From Echinostoma caproni (lineage: Eukaryota > Platyhelminthes > Trematoda > Plagiorchiida > Echinostomatidae): a DNA stretch of 64,000 bases. Below the pieces are notes generated by a model. The model was not told the origin of the DNA and did no database searches. It saw only the letters and a program-made list of their open reading frames with translations. Positions within the stretch are counted from its first letter, which is position 1. The number at the start of each line of letters is the position of its first letter. Of the stretch, positions 24,350 to 36,503 are shown one piece after another. Position numbers and translations under genes: made by a program. The stretch spans positions 1 to 64,000 of the forward strand of contig UZAN01040790.1 in the NCBI GenBank assembly GCA_900618425.1. The letters are read 5' to 3'.

Positions 24350-25347
24350 CCCCAATATATCTTCGGCTTAAATCAGTATTGATCTGACTAAGTCGCCATA
24401 TTACTGCCGCTATTGTAAAACAAAAATCCAACCACCCAAATTCACTAATAGCTTTGGATCAGTCAGTATCCTTAGTGCACCGGCCTTGATTTCAGCATCA
24501 TTCCTTCTTTATGTCAATTTAGTTTTCTTCTTCAAGCATTATGCATTGTCACAAAATGTTGGCATTATAATCAACAATTCATCCAAAGCCTAAGACGCCA
24601 GCATGATCATTCATTCATTCATTCTGAAGATACATTTTTATCATGTTTCGCTCCTACTTCATGGAGAGAGATGAAACGTCTACTTTTAATAATGCTGACT
24701 TCATATTGATGATTGTCGACAGTTTTCTGGTCCTATTACTAGAAAGTTAACAACCTATAAATGTGTGCACATAATATTTTGGTTATAGTTCAATCGATTT
24801 TGAATTTAACCACAGAGGAAACAACGTACTTTCACGCGCGCTTCCTGTTTCGGCGGAAAATACTCCCGGGGACCGGATCTAACACTTGCTAGTCTATGTC
24901 TTTAGTACCAGATACTTGCAAGTGGCAATTCTTGAAAAATCATCAAGCTCGTAGATAAAAATAATCGGTTAGTAGCAACAAAGCCAGTGGGAATCAAATG
25001 TTGCTCTGTGTTGTGGCCACTTTGTTCTAACCCATCAAAAGCGTCCGATCGTTTCAACTTTCGCTCTGTGTGGATGTAAAGCAGATTCATTTATAAACCA
25101 CCGAATTAGACGGAGGGAGAATCGTTGCCATGTCTTTACTGAATTCTGAGCAGTGAGAATACTCTTATTGGTCAGACGATGGGAATGCAAGCGGCACGAA
25201 TCACTGTCGTTGCGTCAGGAGACAACAAGGAACTTGGGGCATAAGCGGCCTAAGTGGCTTCAACACCGGCTATGATTATTCGGGCACGAATTTCACAAGC
25301 TGAGTCAAGCTCTAAGAACAATCTTTTAATGACGGGGGGGGGGGGGG
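24350..25347. other. No supported gene; G run into gap
   Basis: Short frames only. A run of 14 Gs (25334-25347) runs directly into the assembly gap. Confidence 0.5.
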
Positions 25348-26034
25348 NNNNNNNNNNNNNNNNNNNNNNNNNNNNNNNNNNNNNNNNNNNNNNNNNNNNN
25401 NNNNNNNNNNNNNNNNNNNNNNNNNNNNNNNNNNNNNNNNNNNNNNNNNNNNNNNNNNNNNNNNNNNNNNNNNNNNNNNNNNNNNNNNNNNNNNNNNNNN
25501 NNNNNNNNNNNNNNNNNNNNNNNNNNNNNNNNNNNNNNNNNNNNNNNNNNNNNNNNNNNNNNNNNNNNNNNNNNNNNNNNNNNNNNNNNNNNNNNNNNNN
25601 NNNNNNNNNNNNNNNNNNNNNNNNNNNNNNNNNNNNNNNNNNNNNNNNNNNNNNNNNNNNNNNNNNNNNNNNNNNNNNNNNNNNNNNNNNNNNNNNNNNN
25701 NNNNNNNNNNNNNNNNNNNNNNNNNNNNNNNNNNNNNNNNNNNNNNNNNNNNNNNNNNNNNNNNNNNNNNNNNNNNNNNNNNNNNNNNNNNNNNNNNNNN
25801 NNNNNNNNNNNNNNNNNNNNNNNNNNNNNNNNNNNNNNNNNNNNNNNNNNNNNNNNNNNNNNNNNNNNNNNNNNNNNNNNNNNNNNNNNNNNNNNNNNNN
25901 NNNNNNNNNNNNNNNNNNNNNNNNNNNNNNNNNNNNNNNNNNNNNNNNNNNNNNNNNNNNNNNNNNNNNNNNNNNNNNNNNNNNNNNNNNNNNNNNNNNN
26001 NNNNNNNNNNNNNNNNNNNNNNNNNNNNNNNNNN
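25348..26034. other. Assembly gap (Ns)
   Basis: 687 undetermined bases. The long open frames reported across it are artefacts of unknown codons. Confidence 0.99.
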
Positions 26035-27590
26035 GTAAATTGATTTCCTTTTAGTGAGTCCGGCGCATGCGGACTAGAGTGGTAATGTGGTAATAGGCTT
26101 TTTGTTGATCTCATCTCCCTCATCTCGTATTCAGTCGCCGTCTCCGAAACAGGTATAGTTCGATTGTGCATCAAACGTTGGGAAATTTGGAACTAACTTT
26201 CCAGAAGATAACAGAAAATTCACTGCAAAATGAACTGTTGACCGAGTTACGAGTTACTGGACTTCACATCAGAATCGTAGGACCGTAATTTCTCGATTGC
26301 CAACTTGTTGTTTTTGTCTCCCGGTTACTACTCATGCACAAACAGGTTTTATTTTTATTTTCGCGACAACTGAGCTAATGCCTTTCACAACCGAAGTTCA
26401 CCTGACCCAGCCGCAGAAGGTGCAATGAATGCAGGACGCGGGAGGAGGGAGCGAAAAATAGGCGGGAACTGGCAGCGACATAAACAAAGCAAGCAAACAG
26501 TTCCGAATTCGTGCTGAAAGGGGGTCAGAATCGAGTGCGGCAACATATCGAAATGGGACTGGCCGGAAGGAGGAGGAGGAGGGACCGACTCGAGAAGTAT
26601 ACACAAACGTGACGTGTAAACGAAGGTGTATGTGCTTGTGTGTCAGCATGAGTAGATGACTGGTATGATTTAACACATAAACAATAACAATCAGGAGACA
26701 AAGCAACGCATGTAATGATGTGTTTGTGTTGTGTCCCGCTTGTTGACTACTTGACTTTTTCCCCTCCGGGTGACGGCATGGATTAGTCATCAGGGCCTAG
26801 TGAAACGACACATGACTAAGATCGAGTTCACGTATTTCCTCGTTTCATCAACTTCAAACTCAGAATACATCTGTTCGGGAAGAAAAAACAACAAGAACAA
26901 CAGCAAATTGTGAATAATAGTTATATGTAAGCAGTTGTAAGCAACTGAAAAATGACAGTTGACGTAAGCAACCGGGACCAGGAAACTTAGTGCTGTTATG
27001 TATCGTTCATTGTCCGATTCGAGCGTTGCAAATCATCTATTAGTTGTTTTCTTTGCACCTAATCTGGGTCTTATTTCTGCGCTATCTGTTTCACGCTTCG
27101 ATGCCTATCAATCAAAATGTTGGTGAATATTATCAGAGACAGAGAACGGGGTGGGTGAGCATTAGTCACAACATGGTTGATCGGAGTGATCGTAAGGACT
27201 ATGGGCCACAGTAATTCCGCTTCAATCCATCGCCGACACGTATGCACATTTACGTCGTATATGAACAGCCACCCTGAATTACACACATGGTACATTGGAT
27301 ACACGTTATGAAACTATTGGGTACAATGAGACAAACAAGATCATATGAGAGAAAAATGCCCCTATAATTTTGCCTTTAGATTTTACCTACACATCCAGCC
27401 CAGCTACAATTGTGCCAATCATCTGACCGAAATTTCCACGTCAGATTTGTTCCGGTGACAGATAAGAAATCTCTCCAGGCCATGATTAGTGCCGAGCAAA
27501 TTATGACTCTTGAATGCTAGCTTCAAAATGAGCTCGTTTCTAAAAAATTAGGATGTGCGTAACAAAAAGTGAGCGAGACTAATCTGATTC
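26035..27590. other. No supported gene
   Basis: A more GC- and purine-rich patch at 26400-26590 carries an (AGG)n-like stretch. Minus-strand frames here are pyrimidine-rich shadows of it. Confidence 0.4.
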
Positions 27591-27599
27591 AAGGTGATC

Positions 27600-27770
27600 A
27601 GATGTTGAAGCCCAGGGGTTGAACACTCTCCATCCCTCTCGCAGTTGAGTTGATGAATTTGCGATGCTGACGAAACTCAGTTATATGTTGGGATTGTGAA
27701 AAGTTCAGTAGCCTCGGTGGGATTCGAACCCACGCATGGACGCCAACCACGCATACCTGATAATAAGATT
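27600..27770 (-). repeat. tRNA-like repeat, minus strand (family D related)
   Basis: On the minus strand it reads 'cgtgggttcgaatcccaccg', a near-perfect B-box context, then 'ttcacaatcccaacatataa'. The second part matches the + strand text near 49355 ('tatatgttgatcgtgaaacg'), and the B-box part matches 38045-38100. A decayed SINE is likely; no A box was seen. Confidence 0.45.
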
Positions 27771-28189
27771 TAAGAACTTCTTTGCTACGCGTGTTAATCC
27801 TAAACCAGGAAACGCCACAAATTGTTGGACTGTATGTCGATGGGAAATAGATAAGTTATGTAAAATAGATGCAGAACTCTCGCTATTGCATGTATTCTAC
27901 TGGGCTTTATGGATGCCATTATGTCCAAAGGAATAGGAGAAGTCAGGGCGATTAATTTGTCGAAGATCACGGACAGGATTTTGTTTGAAGATAAGGCAAG
28001 GATCATCTAAAGATATTGAACAGCAGCAGTAAAACTACAACGCACAAATTTCGGGCTGATGTACTCGATTATAATGAGCAGTGTTTGAGCTCAAGTGACG
28101 GTCTTTTATCAAACTGACTGTGTGAATGAGCAAGAGTTGCGAACCTACGACTTTAGCTATCCTGTTCAATACAAAAATCGGCACCCAGC

Positions 28190-28270
28190 AGGAAGCTGAA
28201 GGCACTGACTTGCACCTCAATACTGGCGATTGAACCAGGAAGATCACCGTGCCGACAGAAAGTGCCCGGC
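28190..28270 (-). repeat. Possible tRNA-like fragment
   Basis: The minus strand holds 'cctggttcaatcgcc', a degenerate B box, downstream of 'gtcggcacggtg'. Weak. Confidence 0.25.
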
Positions 28271-28279
28271 TTTCCTACT

Positions 28280-31200
28280 TCATGATTTACCTGTTAGCCC
28301 TTGGATTAAACTTGTCTATTGTCCGGCAGTTTATTTATTCAAATGTCTATTTACCAATGATAAAGTTTATGAGTTATAAGTCTGGGTACAAAATGTGAAT
28401 ACTGTTGACAAGAGATACTGACACCATCCACTGATCAATTCATACTGAAATATATATATATATATACACATTTAAGTAGGCGCACATATTTGGTATCATA
28501 ATGCTGATGTCAGACCTTTTTCATATTTATTCCAACTGACCATTCTTCAGATTTGATCTTCCTTAGTTCATGTAGTCAACTACAGACTCAGGAAGATTTG
28601 GACTCAATTTTCGCTCGCGTTGGAGCTCATTGATGCTTATGCACTGTTCTGTTTGGTTTCGATTTCAGGACCTCTTTCATGGAAGGCGTATGTGTTACCA
28701 CAGCGCTAAACAACTTGCACCGGGACTCATCAGAATTATAAGTTGAATTTTATTTAGTTCCCGCTTTTATTCAAAATCAGCCAGTTTAGTTCATTTAACT
28801 GCAAAGACCAGAGACTGGGTTAGCGTTCTTTTAACTCCAATGGTACGTTTTTCACAATTTCAGGTCTTCCGTGTAGGTCAGAACATTCTTGTCACAATTA
28901 AACCTGCCAGACTAGATTTTAATCCACATTTACCTTCCCATTTATTGTGAGTAGTGGTATGGGATGGGAGTGACTGATTTGGACGGACCATCCATAGAAA
29001 TTGGTCTTTGCGAAGGCTTTTGGCCTGATTTAACAGAGAATCAACCTTGTCCACTTTTTTTCGGGCCCAGTGACAGCCACCGAAGAGGGTACATGGAGAA
29101 AATGGAATTGATGGTTCAGATCCGTCCTGATTTGAGCTGATTAGTACAGTAATAACATACTTTTTCCATACAGTGGGTCCGGAGTTCAAATCCCAAACAA
29201 GTGGTTGAATATGCTATACTAGAGGGCTCTAATCGAAACCCAATTAGAGTCTATAGAACTTTCTGTGTGCAGTATTGGTTGGATAAACTCAGGTATGTGC
29301 GTGAAGATCAAATATGAGGGAAGGGCAACGCAAATTCGAATCACTATCCCATAGAACCACGCACAAGTAGTTGGGAGTTGAATGTAAAGTTATCAAAAAC
29401 AACCTTTTTTTCTCAAGATAACATTGATAAGAAAAACTGTGACGTATCGTTTTGGTCTGACTTCAACCAGGTGATTCACTTTCTATTCAAAAATAATAAC
29501 TAACCACCGAACCTCTGTTTTTTATGGCCCTCATGGTTGCGCATCAAGTCAGTTTCTGACCACATGTTCCGAGGTATGATAATCTCTCTAAGACTATCCT
29601 TCTGTATCACTTTGCTGGTACATATTGATTAGTAGGATCTCGAGATCAGGTTAAAACAAGAATGGAGGCGCATTTTGAAAATCCACGCACGTCAATAGCA
29701 TTATATTAGGGTTAATAAAACTTTGCTAATGATGTACACACAAATGCATGCATATGCTCAAGACTGTTATAACATGGTGCCATACAGTTTGTATGTGTGT
29801 GAGTGGGTGGGTGTTCATTCTTCATTCATTCTTCCACTTTCCGTGGGAAGGGCGTCGGGGACTGGGAGTTATCCCCACCTATTGTCAATTGTAGAAAACC
29901 TGCTTGCTAGATCCGGTCACCCGTACCAAATCCTCGAACGGGATAGACACAACGTGCATGCTTGCCGGGTTCTATTCACGTTGATTGCTGAAAGCACAAA
30001 AATAAACCGAATAGCAGAAGGTTATAATGTATGATTTTTCAAAAGATTATACGTTTTGTTTTAATCCCAGTGAGAGAGGGAGCGCGCGCGCGAGAAGAAC
30101 ACGACACGGGCATCTGATCCCCTTTCACGTAGGTATGAATTGTGTAGAAGTGTGTGATTGAACATGGTTGTTCATGTGTGTTCGAAAGCGCATGCGAGAG
30201 AGAGGAGATTCTTTGTGCGTCACAGTTTCTGCAAACAAACGCGAACCGTTCTAGCAGCAAGAAAGAGAACAGTGATGTTGATTCACGCACAAACAGCGTC
30301 AAACTATGCATGATGGAGATCAAAACGAATTCGACGCATGTCTTTAATCATAAAATGTTCTCATTCAGCCCGGGAATTAATTAGTTCTCAACGCGACCGT
30401 CTCAGACTGGACAAGGTTGCTTTGTCCTACACTATCCTATCTCTCACAGTATCAAGTAGATTTAATTCAGTTTTTGCTTCAATGCTATTGCTTTCTGTTC
30501 GGTGACCCGTCACACACCCGACACAGTCTAATAAATGACATTATTGGAAAAAAGAGACTAACGGTAGTATATATCATTCTGAGGTGTTGAAGAATAAGGG
30601 GAGCCAGAAAAACGAGCAAGAAATATTGTCCTCATCTGCGGAGTATGTTTTTGTACTACTGAAGTTGTACCTCCCTATAATTTCTCAGAAGGGGAAAAAC
30701 ATCGGTTATAGCTTTCATCGATCAGTCGAAAAAGTTCTCTTGTTAAAACTGGTGATGTACTTTATTGGTTTCTCACGCGGATTGTAAAAGTGATTGACAT
30801 AAGCCATGCATGCAGCGATATGAGAGACATAAGTTTGAGGATGCGTGACTTGAAAGTACACATTGGTCATAGAGCTGGTGGAGCAAACAGAGCGTGTGTG
30901 TGTGTGTTGAAGTGTACCCGGTGTTTTTCAATTCTTCCTCCCCGGGGAAGCTGCACATCCGTACTTCAGTGTCTTGGGTTTTATTTTCATTCACATACTC
31001 AGCCAAACAACCGTCACTCGTCAAACTCATGCACCTGGAACACGGATACAAACACGTTTGTAGGCAGTCGCTCACTAGCTCGCTAGCTCCCGCTGCTCCG
31101 ATCTGTCTAGCGAGTGAGGAGCGTGCGCGCCTCATCTGAGACTGCCGGGCACACTTCACGTGGCTTTGTGGTGCTCATCCGCGCGCGCAGTTGATGACAG

Positions 31201-31598
31201 TTAATTTCCCATTCATCAGTCGAATTTAAAAAAAGTTGTTCACCTTCTGAAATAGAGAGACTCAGAGTTAGAACCCTAGATTTCCCGAAGAAGACATGAA
31301 TGATTCGCTATGATCATGGCTATAATAGGCACACAGAAGCTATTCTGTTTTTACTTATGGATAGATATCCGGCAAGCTGAGGTCTGGAAAGGAGAAGTAG
31401 GTGATTCATGTGATTGGTTTTCAGGGGGAAGGGGATGTCCATGAAATTAATAACCCTGTAGTTGATAAGTGACTGACAGTTTCACTAGGGTCAGAGAGCT
31501 TTCTTCTTACAGCTTTACGATTTCAACATACACCGAATGCGAATTTGGAATCGAATTGATCAAAACCAGATCGCACAACAGAAAACTTGTCTACGAGT
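28280..31598. other. No supported gene; short microsatellite and CpG-rich patch
   Basis: An (AT)n run lies at 28451-28466. From about 30890 to 31200 CpG dinucleotides are frequent ('gcgtgcgcgcc', 'ccgcgcgcgcag'), which could be a promoter or unmethylated patch. No start exon could be tied to it. Confidence 0.4.
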
Positions 31599-31610
31599 TC
31601 AGTTCAGTTT
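31599..31610 (+). repeat. Left target-site duplication of SINE copy 3
   Basis: TCAGTTCAGTTT, repeated exactly at 31945-31956. Confidence 0.8.
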
Positions 31611-31944
31611 AGATGGTGAATGTTTGGATTAGCCCATTTGATTTTTAACAGTCGCCAGGCACTGTTGATGAGCTTGGGTGTGGGTTTCACTCCTTGAGAG
31701 ATCGTTAATCTCCCACCAGTTAAATTCATTTTAAAATGTGATGGAAAGATTTGTGATAATCGACAAAGAGCACCGGATCGTCGATCGTGTAACTCATGGG
31801 AAAGAGTTTAAAGTCCCAACCCGAAGGCTCGCGGTTCGAGTCCTGACGGGGACACAAAAATGTAAGCACTGCTGAGGGGTCCCAAACAAAACGAAACAGC
31901 TGTTCAGTGTTCTTTTGTTATTTATCACAAAACTTTCCATCAAC
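31611..31944 (+). mobile_element. Hammerhead-ribozyme tRNA SINE, copy 3 (foldback form)
   Basis: A 334-bp insertion lies between 12-bp direct repeats. The 5' half (about 31621-31776) is antisense to the family tail. It runs from 'ggattagcccatttgat' through 'gtttcactccttgagagatc' to 'gatggaaagatttgtgataa' and 'cgacaaagagcaccgg'. The last two are the reverse complement of the tail that follows the ribozyme. It joins the tRNA-like head directly. A box TAACTCATGGG is at 31790-31800 and B box GGTTCGAGTCC at 31833-31843. The ribozyme (31866-31910) and a sense tail to 'tttccatcaac' follow, so the transcript could fold tail-on-tail around the head. Unlike copies 1 and 2 it lacks the returning arm and the 45-bp leader. 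Confidence 0.85.
31866..31910 (+). ncRNA. Hammerhead ribozyme, copy 3, degraded
   Basis: Stem I GCACTG/CAGTGT (one G-T pair), GAAA and stem III CAG/CTG are kept. Stem II is broken (GTCC opposite AAAC), the first core strand ends GGG instead of NGA, and the cleavage triplet is GTT. Inactive by these changes. Confidence 0.75.
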
Positions 31945-31956
31945 TCAGTTCAGTTT
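31945..31956 (+). repeat. Right target-site duplication of SINE copy 3
   Basis: Identical to 31599-31610. Confidence 0.8.
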
Positions 31957-33481
31957 TTACAACACTTAACCATGCCTTTTATGCGCCGGTGTTGGCGTTT
32001 GTAGACGCAACATTGCCCTTGGAAAAACAATACCCGGTTTTTACACTTGACAGTCAGTCTTCTTTATCTATTCATTCAGTCGCTTTTTGTAAACAATGGG
32101 ATTTCGCTCGCTGACGAGAATTTGGTGTAATCATTTTATTGTCCCAAGTTTAATAATACTTCCTTTTCCTAATTAGGTTAAAGTATAATCAACTTTCAGG
32201 GCGATGCTCCAATAAAGGTCTTCCAGAGAATAAATAAAATAGCTAAATAAGGATGTGGTGACGGCGGCGATGATAATGACGGAGTTCGAACAAAACTCAT
32301 GAATCGATGGGATCTTAACCTACACTGGTTTACCACCATCCGGCAAAATTTATGAAGTTTTTCAGCGCACGACTTTCTCAATGTTTCATGCTGACCCAGT
32401 GAATTCAACAAGGGAAACCTACTGCGTTCATTTTTTTTAGTCATTCGTATTTGTATTTTTTCCACCCATGGCATACTACTTACTATGACACGTACAGATA
32501 TATGCTTTACGTTTGAGAACGAGTCCTTGTTCGAATTGAAACCTTACAATAAACAATCAACAACTAAATGTGCAACTATATTTTGTTTCGATATATCTAT
32601 ATACACATACGTTGGTGTTCAAAACAACCTAGGCAGTTTCATAATCTGTTTGTAATCTGTTTCAGAGCGTCGTTTGCAGCTATACACATGTCTTTCGCAA
32701 ATCTGAACTTATGCTGTCCCCCCGTTTGCTGTCAGCCTAAATTCGGGCCCACATAGAGCATTCCTTTCAAGCATGGAATCCATGACCGAAACGTGGTGTT
32801 AAGATTCTGGAACGTCCACAAAGAATGACTTCCAGAATGATCAAGAGACTGTATTCCCAAAACTACGTGGAAATGCTGGACTCATTGGGGCTTTACTCCA
32901 CCCAGTATCGTTGAATAAGAGGAGACTTGATTTTGGAGTACTGAATAGTGTAGAACCTCGGCCATTCATGTCGTTTACTAATCACTTTTTCGCACAAAAG
33001 TCACCTCAGGGGGTATTCATTTAGGTTAGTCCACAAAAACTACCAACTAGTTTACCAGTATAATTATTATATCATCGGTGTGCGTATTATTTGGGATCTC
33101 TGTCAGCTGGCATTGGTTAGTTCAAGCATAGGCTAGATGAATCATTACCATACCATACATTTTGACATCCATAGCAGTACACAAAGCAGTGAAACTTTGT
33201 GATATTTTCCTTCTTTCTCTAGCCGATCCATCGATGCAGTTATACTAAAATCCTTCTGAGACAACAACAGCAACTGCTTGTTAGTAATTTCCATAACGAA
33301 ACTTTGCATTCGACTCTGATACACGGCTACTGAAATCCTCAGCATGGACTGCGATGGGTTTCTAGGGTTGTGCTTGGTCACCATTTACTTACACCTCACG
33401 ACCTGTTCTTGGGGGACCAGGCGTCTCGAGTAGCATCTGCTGAAAAATCCTTGTTCACTCCCTTCATATGGGGAGGGGGGA
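31957..33481. other. No supported gene
   Basis: Short frames only on both strands, none with a convincing splice pair. Confidence 0.4.
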
Positions 33482-33844
33482 ATGTTTTCCACAAAAGTCA
33501 GAATATGGAACGCCAAAACTCGGAGAGTTATCTGGGTCGGTGAACCGCAGACAATTCACCTAGTAGAGTTGTCTAAAAATCCTGATTCCAAACTAACTGG
33601 TAAGATGCGCGCCAACCATACTTATACCTTCCTAGTTTTCGCATTAATGGCTGGTGTGAATGGGTGTCCGGGTGTGTTGGGCATATTATCCAATCGATTT
33701 AAGGAAACCAATAGTGAAAATTGCAAAATGTTCGTTAGTGCCGGAGTCCATTTGGAATTAACAACGCTGTTCACGTGTGTCCAACATATAGATGTAGTGT
33801 CACAGTTTCCCCCGAGCCATGGATCATTCGAGCAGTACAACTGA
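33482..33844 (+). CDS. Unclassified 120-codon ORF or short exon
   Basis: An ATG-started frame of 120 codons ends in TGA. Inside it, an AG at 33500-33501 and a good donor (CTG|GTAAGA) at 33600 would instead bound a 98-bp exon (33502-33599), phase 2 in and phase 1 out, reading WNAKTRRVIWVGEPQTIHLV and onward. Both readings look protein-like and neither matches a family I know. There is no poly(A) signal close behind the stop. Confidence 0.28.
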   Translation: MFSTKVRIWNAKTRRVIWVGEPQTIHLVELSKNPDSKLTGKMRANHTYTFLVFALMAGVNGCPGVLGILSNRFKETNSENCKMFVSAGVHLELTTLFTCVQHIDVVSQFPPSHGSFEQYN

Positions 33845-33858
33845 TTCACATGGCCCAT

Positions 33859-36466
33859 CGAGTAAAGCAGTGCAAAATGCGAATCTCGTGATAGATTTAT
33901 TTTTAAAAATATCTTTCTTTTTCAATATAAATTGTTATTTTATGAAAGAAAACAAAGACTACAACAGACAGAACTATCTCTTGGAAAAAATATAACATTT
34001 GGGTCTGTGATCTATTTTTCTTCGAAAAAGCATTACGCTTTCCCTTGGGGTTTGAGAGACATCTGATTCCATTTCAAAAATTGGAATAACTATTGATCAA
34101 ACAGATAATGCATCCTGATCGATCGTTCGCTAGAATTGAAACAGAATCAAGTTTATATCCTATGGGGACTAAATTTAAAAACTACGTGACTCAAGGGAAA
34201 ACAATGTGTTAAGGTGTGCAGTTTGAATCATAATTGCTTTCCCTTTTTTGTATACAGTAAGTATGAAATCAATATTTACAAAAGAACAATGGCAAAAAAT
34301 CGACTAAGGTGACAATGACATACTTTGAAAAACGAGGCAATGGTCGGACGGTGAATACCGTTTAGAAACCGCTGATGTATCACTGCAAAAATTCTCATTC
34401 CTTCCGTTAGTTGTTCCATGACGGATGGCCCGGAGATAAAAATTTCGAATTTCCATTTCCTTTTATCGCTTTTGTGACGATTTGGTCGGGTGAAAATTAC
34501 TGTATATTTAAGTAGGCTCGCTTATCCTGTGTCATATATTATGCAGTTAGAATCAAGTGATTACGCTTTCCTTATTTTAGTGTGCTTAAGACGTATTTAC
34601 AATCGGGTTCCGATACCTGTTGCACTTTTACACACAAAAACGAACTACTTCCTTCGAATCTGGAATGTTTAAGAAGATAACACCATGTTTATCGATCCGG
34701 GATAGGGTTTACGAGTTGCTTAGTTCCAAAGGCGAATTGTAAACAACATAGATTGTTGGTTTTTGAATTCCCGATCTCGGCAAGAAGCACGGTCGCAGAC
34801 GTGTCATCGCGATGAAAGAAAGAAGTCATGAGTACAGGCTTTAGTTTTTGCGTTACTGACCCGTATTGTACTGAATGCCGTTACTACTTCTATTACTATT
34901 ACTACTGACTCGAAACGAACTTCCAGTTTATTTCATTTTAGTAAATAAACATAAATAGTCTATAAATAAACGGCGGATATCGAAGAGAATTAAGACAGTT
35001 AGACTGAATTGCTGAGCTAGATCTCAGCGAGGTGAGCACAGCAGAGCACACCCAGAGAGTTCTTCAAGTGAATGGAATCGTGTTCCGGCCAGACGTCAAA
35101 CAAGACCACCAGCGAACTTCCGAGACGGTCCGGAGTTTCGCTGACGAGAGATGAGACACATACACACACAGAGAGAGGGACTTGCAGTTGCGTACGTGTC
35201 TGACCCGGGGGGGGGGGGGAGCAGGAAACGAAGTCTGATGAGTTCTGAGCATCAAGTTGTGAACCGTAGAGAGGAAAAGTGCTTCTTTCATTTTTTCTTC
35301 TCCTTTTCGAACCTTTTTCTAAGCATTCCACTTCATCTAGTAAAATCAACTAATCCGTCCTTTGCGAAATAAGTCAACTGCGGGTTCGGTTAAACAGTTG
35401 CACATCCTGGGAGTTTTGAGCTTCACTCTCACCCAAGGGTTTTATGTTCTCTCTTCTTTCATTCTTTGTTTTCTTTTGAAGACAGTTCTTTTTCCGGTGA
35501 TGCTTAAATATGAAAGCTTAAATTTTAACCAAGTGAACCGGATTTTGCTTTCTGACGCACCGCGTGAGCATGAGAATACCTCGTAGCCATATCAAAACAT
35601 ATTGATATGCACCAAAAATAATGAAAATTCTTTATTCAATTTTCAATTTCACTTATTTTTTCATTGGTTTGGTCCGAAGGTGGTGGTTGTGATATAGAGG
35701 ATGCACCAGGTTTCAACGTCATATTTAAGAGAACTGTCACCGAACTAGGTGACTTTGTTGTCTTTCGAGTGTATGCCTCGTTTGTTATATTGAGAGCTTA
35801 GGGCGGTCAACTCTTCCCCTCAAGCTGTCTGGCTCCCTTAATCAGTTGTTATAACAGAGATCTGAATCGTTGCAAAAATTGGTTCACAACTTGTAATTTC
35901 AATCACGTTTGGAGTTGGGATATGCAAATTGAGAAAAAGATGGATAATGTTGCTCTTATTTTCATGTCTGCTTATAAAACAGTGAGATTTAACGACTTGA
36001 GACTTGCCGTAAACAGTGGCAAACAGATAATGCCAGATTGGTACAGTCACTGGAGTTGGCTGTCTCTCTGTTTGAGTAATATATATATATATATATACCA
36101 TACAATGTAAAGGGTTATGAACGAATTGGCAGATTGTGAATGCCTCATGATTTGCATCTGTAGTCTACCTGATGATAGTTTATCTAGGGGGAGACCTGTA
36201 CTAAACAAAATTAAATATTAATGCACATCTGTTTGGGTTTCCTATCGATGGAGATCCCTTAGATCGCATCTTCAGCTAACTGATTATTAGTCAAATACAC
36301 TTATTAGCAGACAATCACTACAGTCAAAACAGGTATTCACTTGGGATATTGAAAAACACGTAACTGAAAGGATAAATACGATGTTTTCAAAGTAACATTG
36401 AAAATATAATCTACCTAACTTTACTTGTTGGTTGTCTTCAATCTGAGCAAAATTGAATAAGCTGAA
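33859..36466. other. No supported gene
   Basis: Includes a 12-base G run near 35207-35219 and an (AT)n run at 36079-36095. Minus-strand frames at 35017-35349 cross the G run and are low complexity. Confidence 0.4.
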
Positions 36467-36467
36467 C

Positions 36468-36503
<36 letters not shown>
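36467..36503 (+). repeat. (CTAT)n microsatellite
   Basis: About nine tetranucleotide units, the same motif as the long array at 16.9 kb. Confidence 0.95.

Noticed and set aside
25254..26174. Long frames on both strands
   Set aside because: They consist almost entirely of Ns.
26398..26790. 130-codon minus-strand frame
   Set aside because: Driven by a purine-rich stretch on the opposite strand; no supporting signals.
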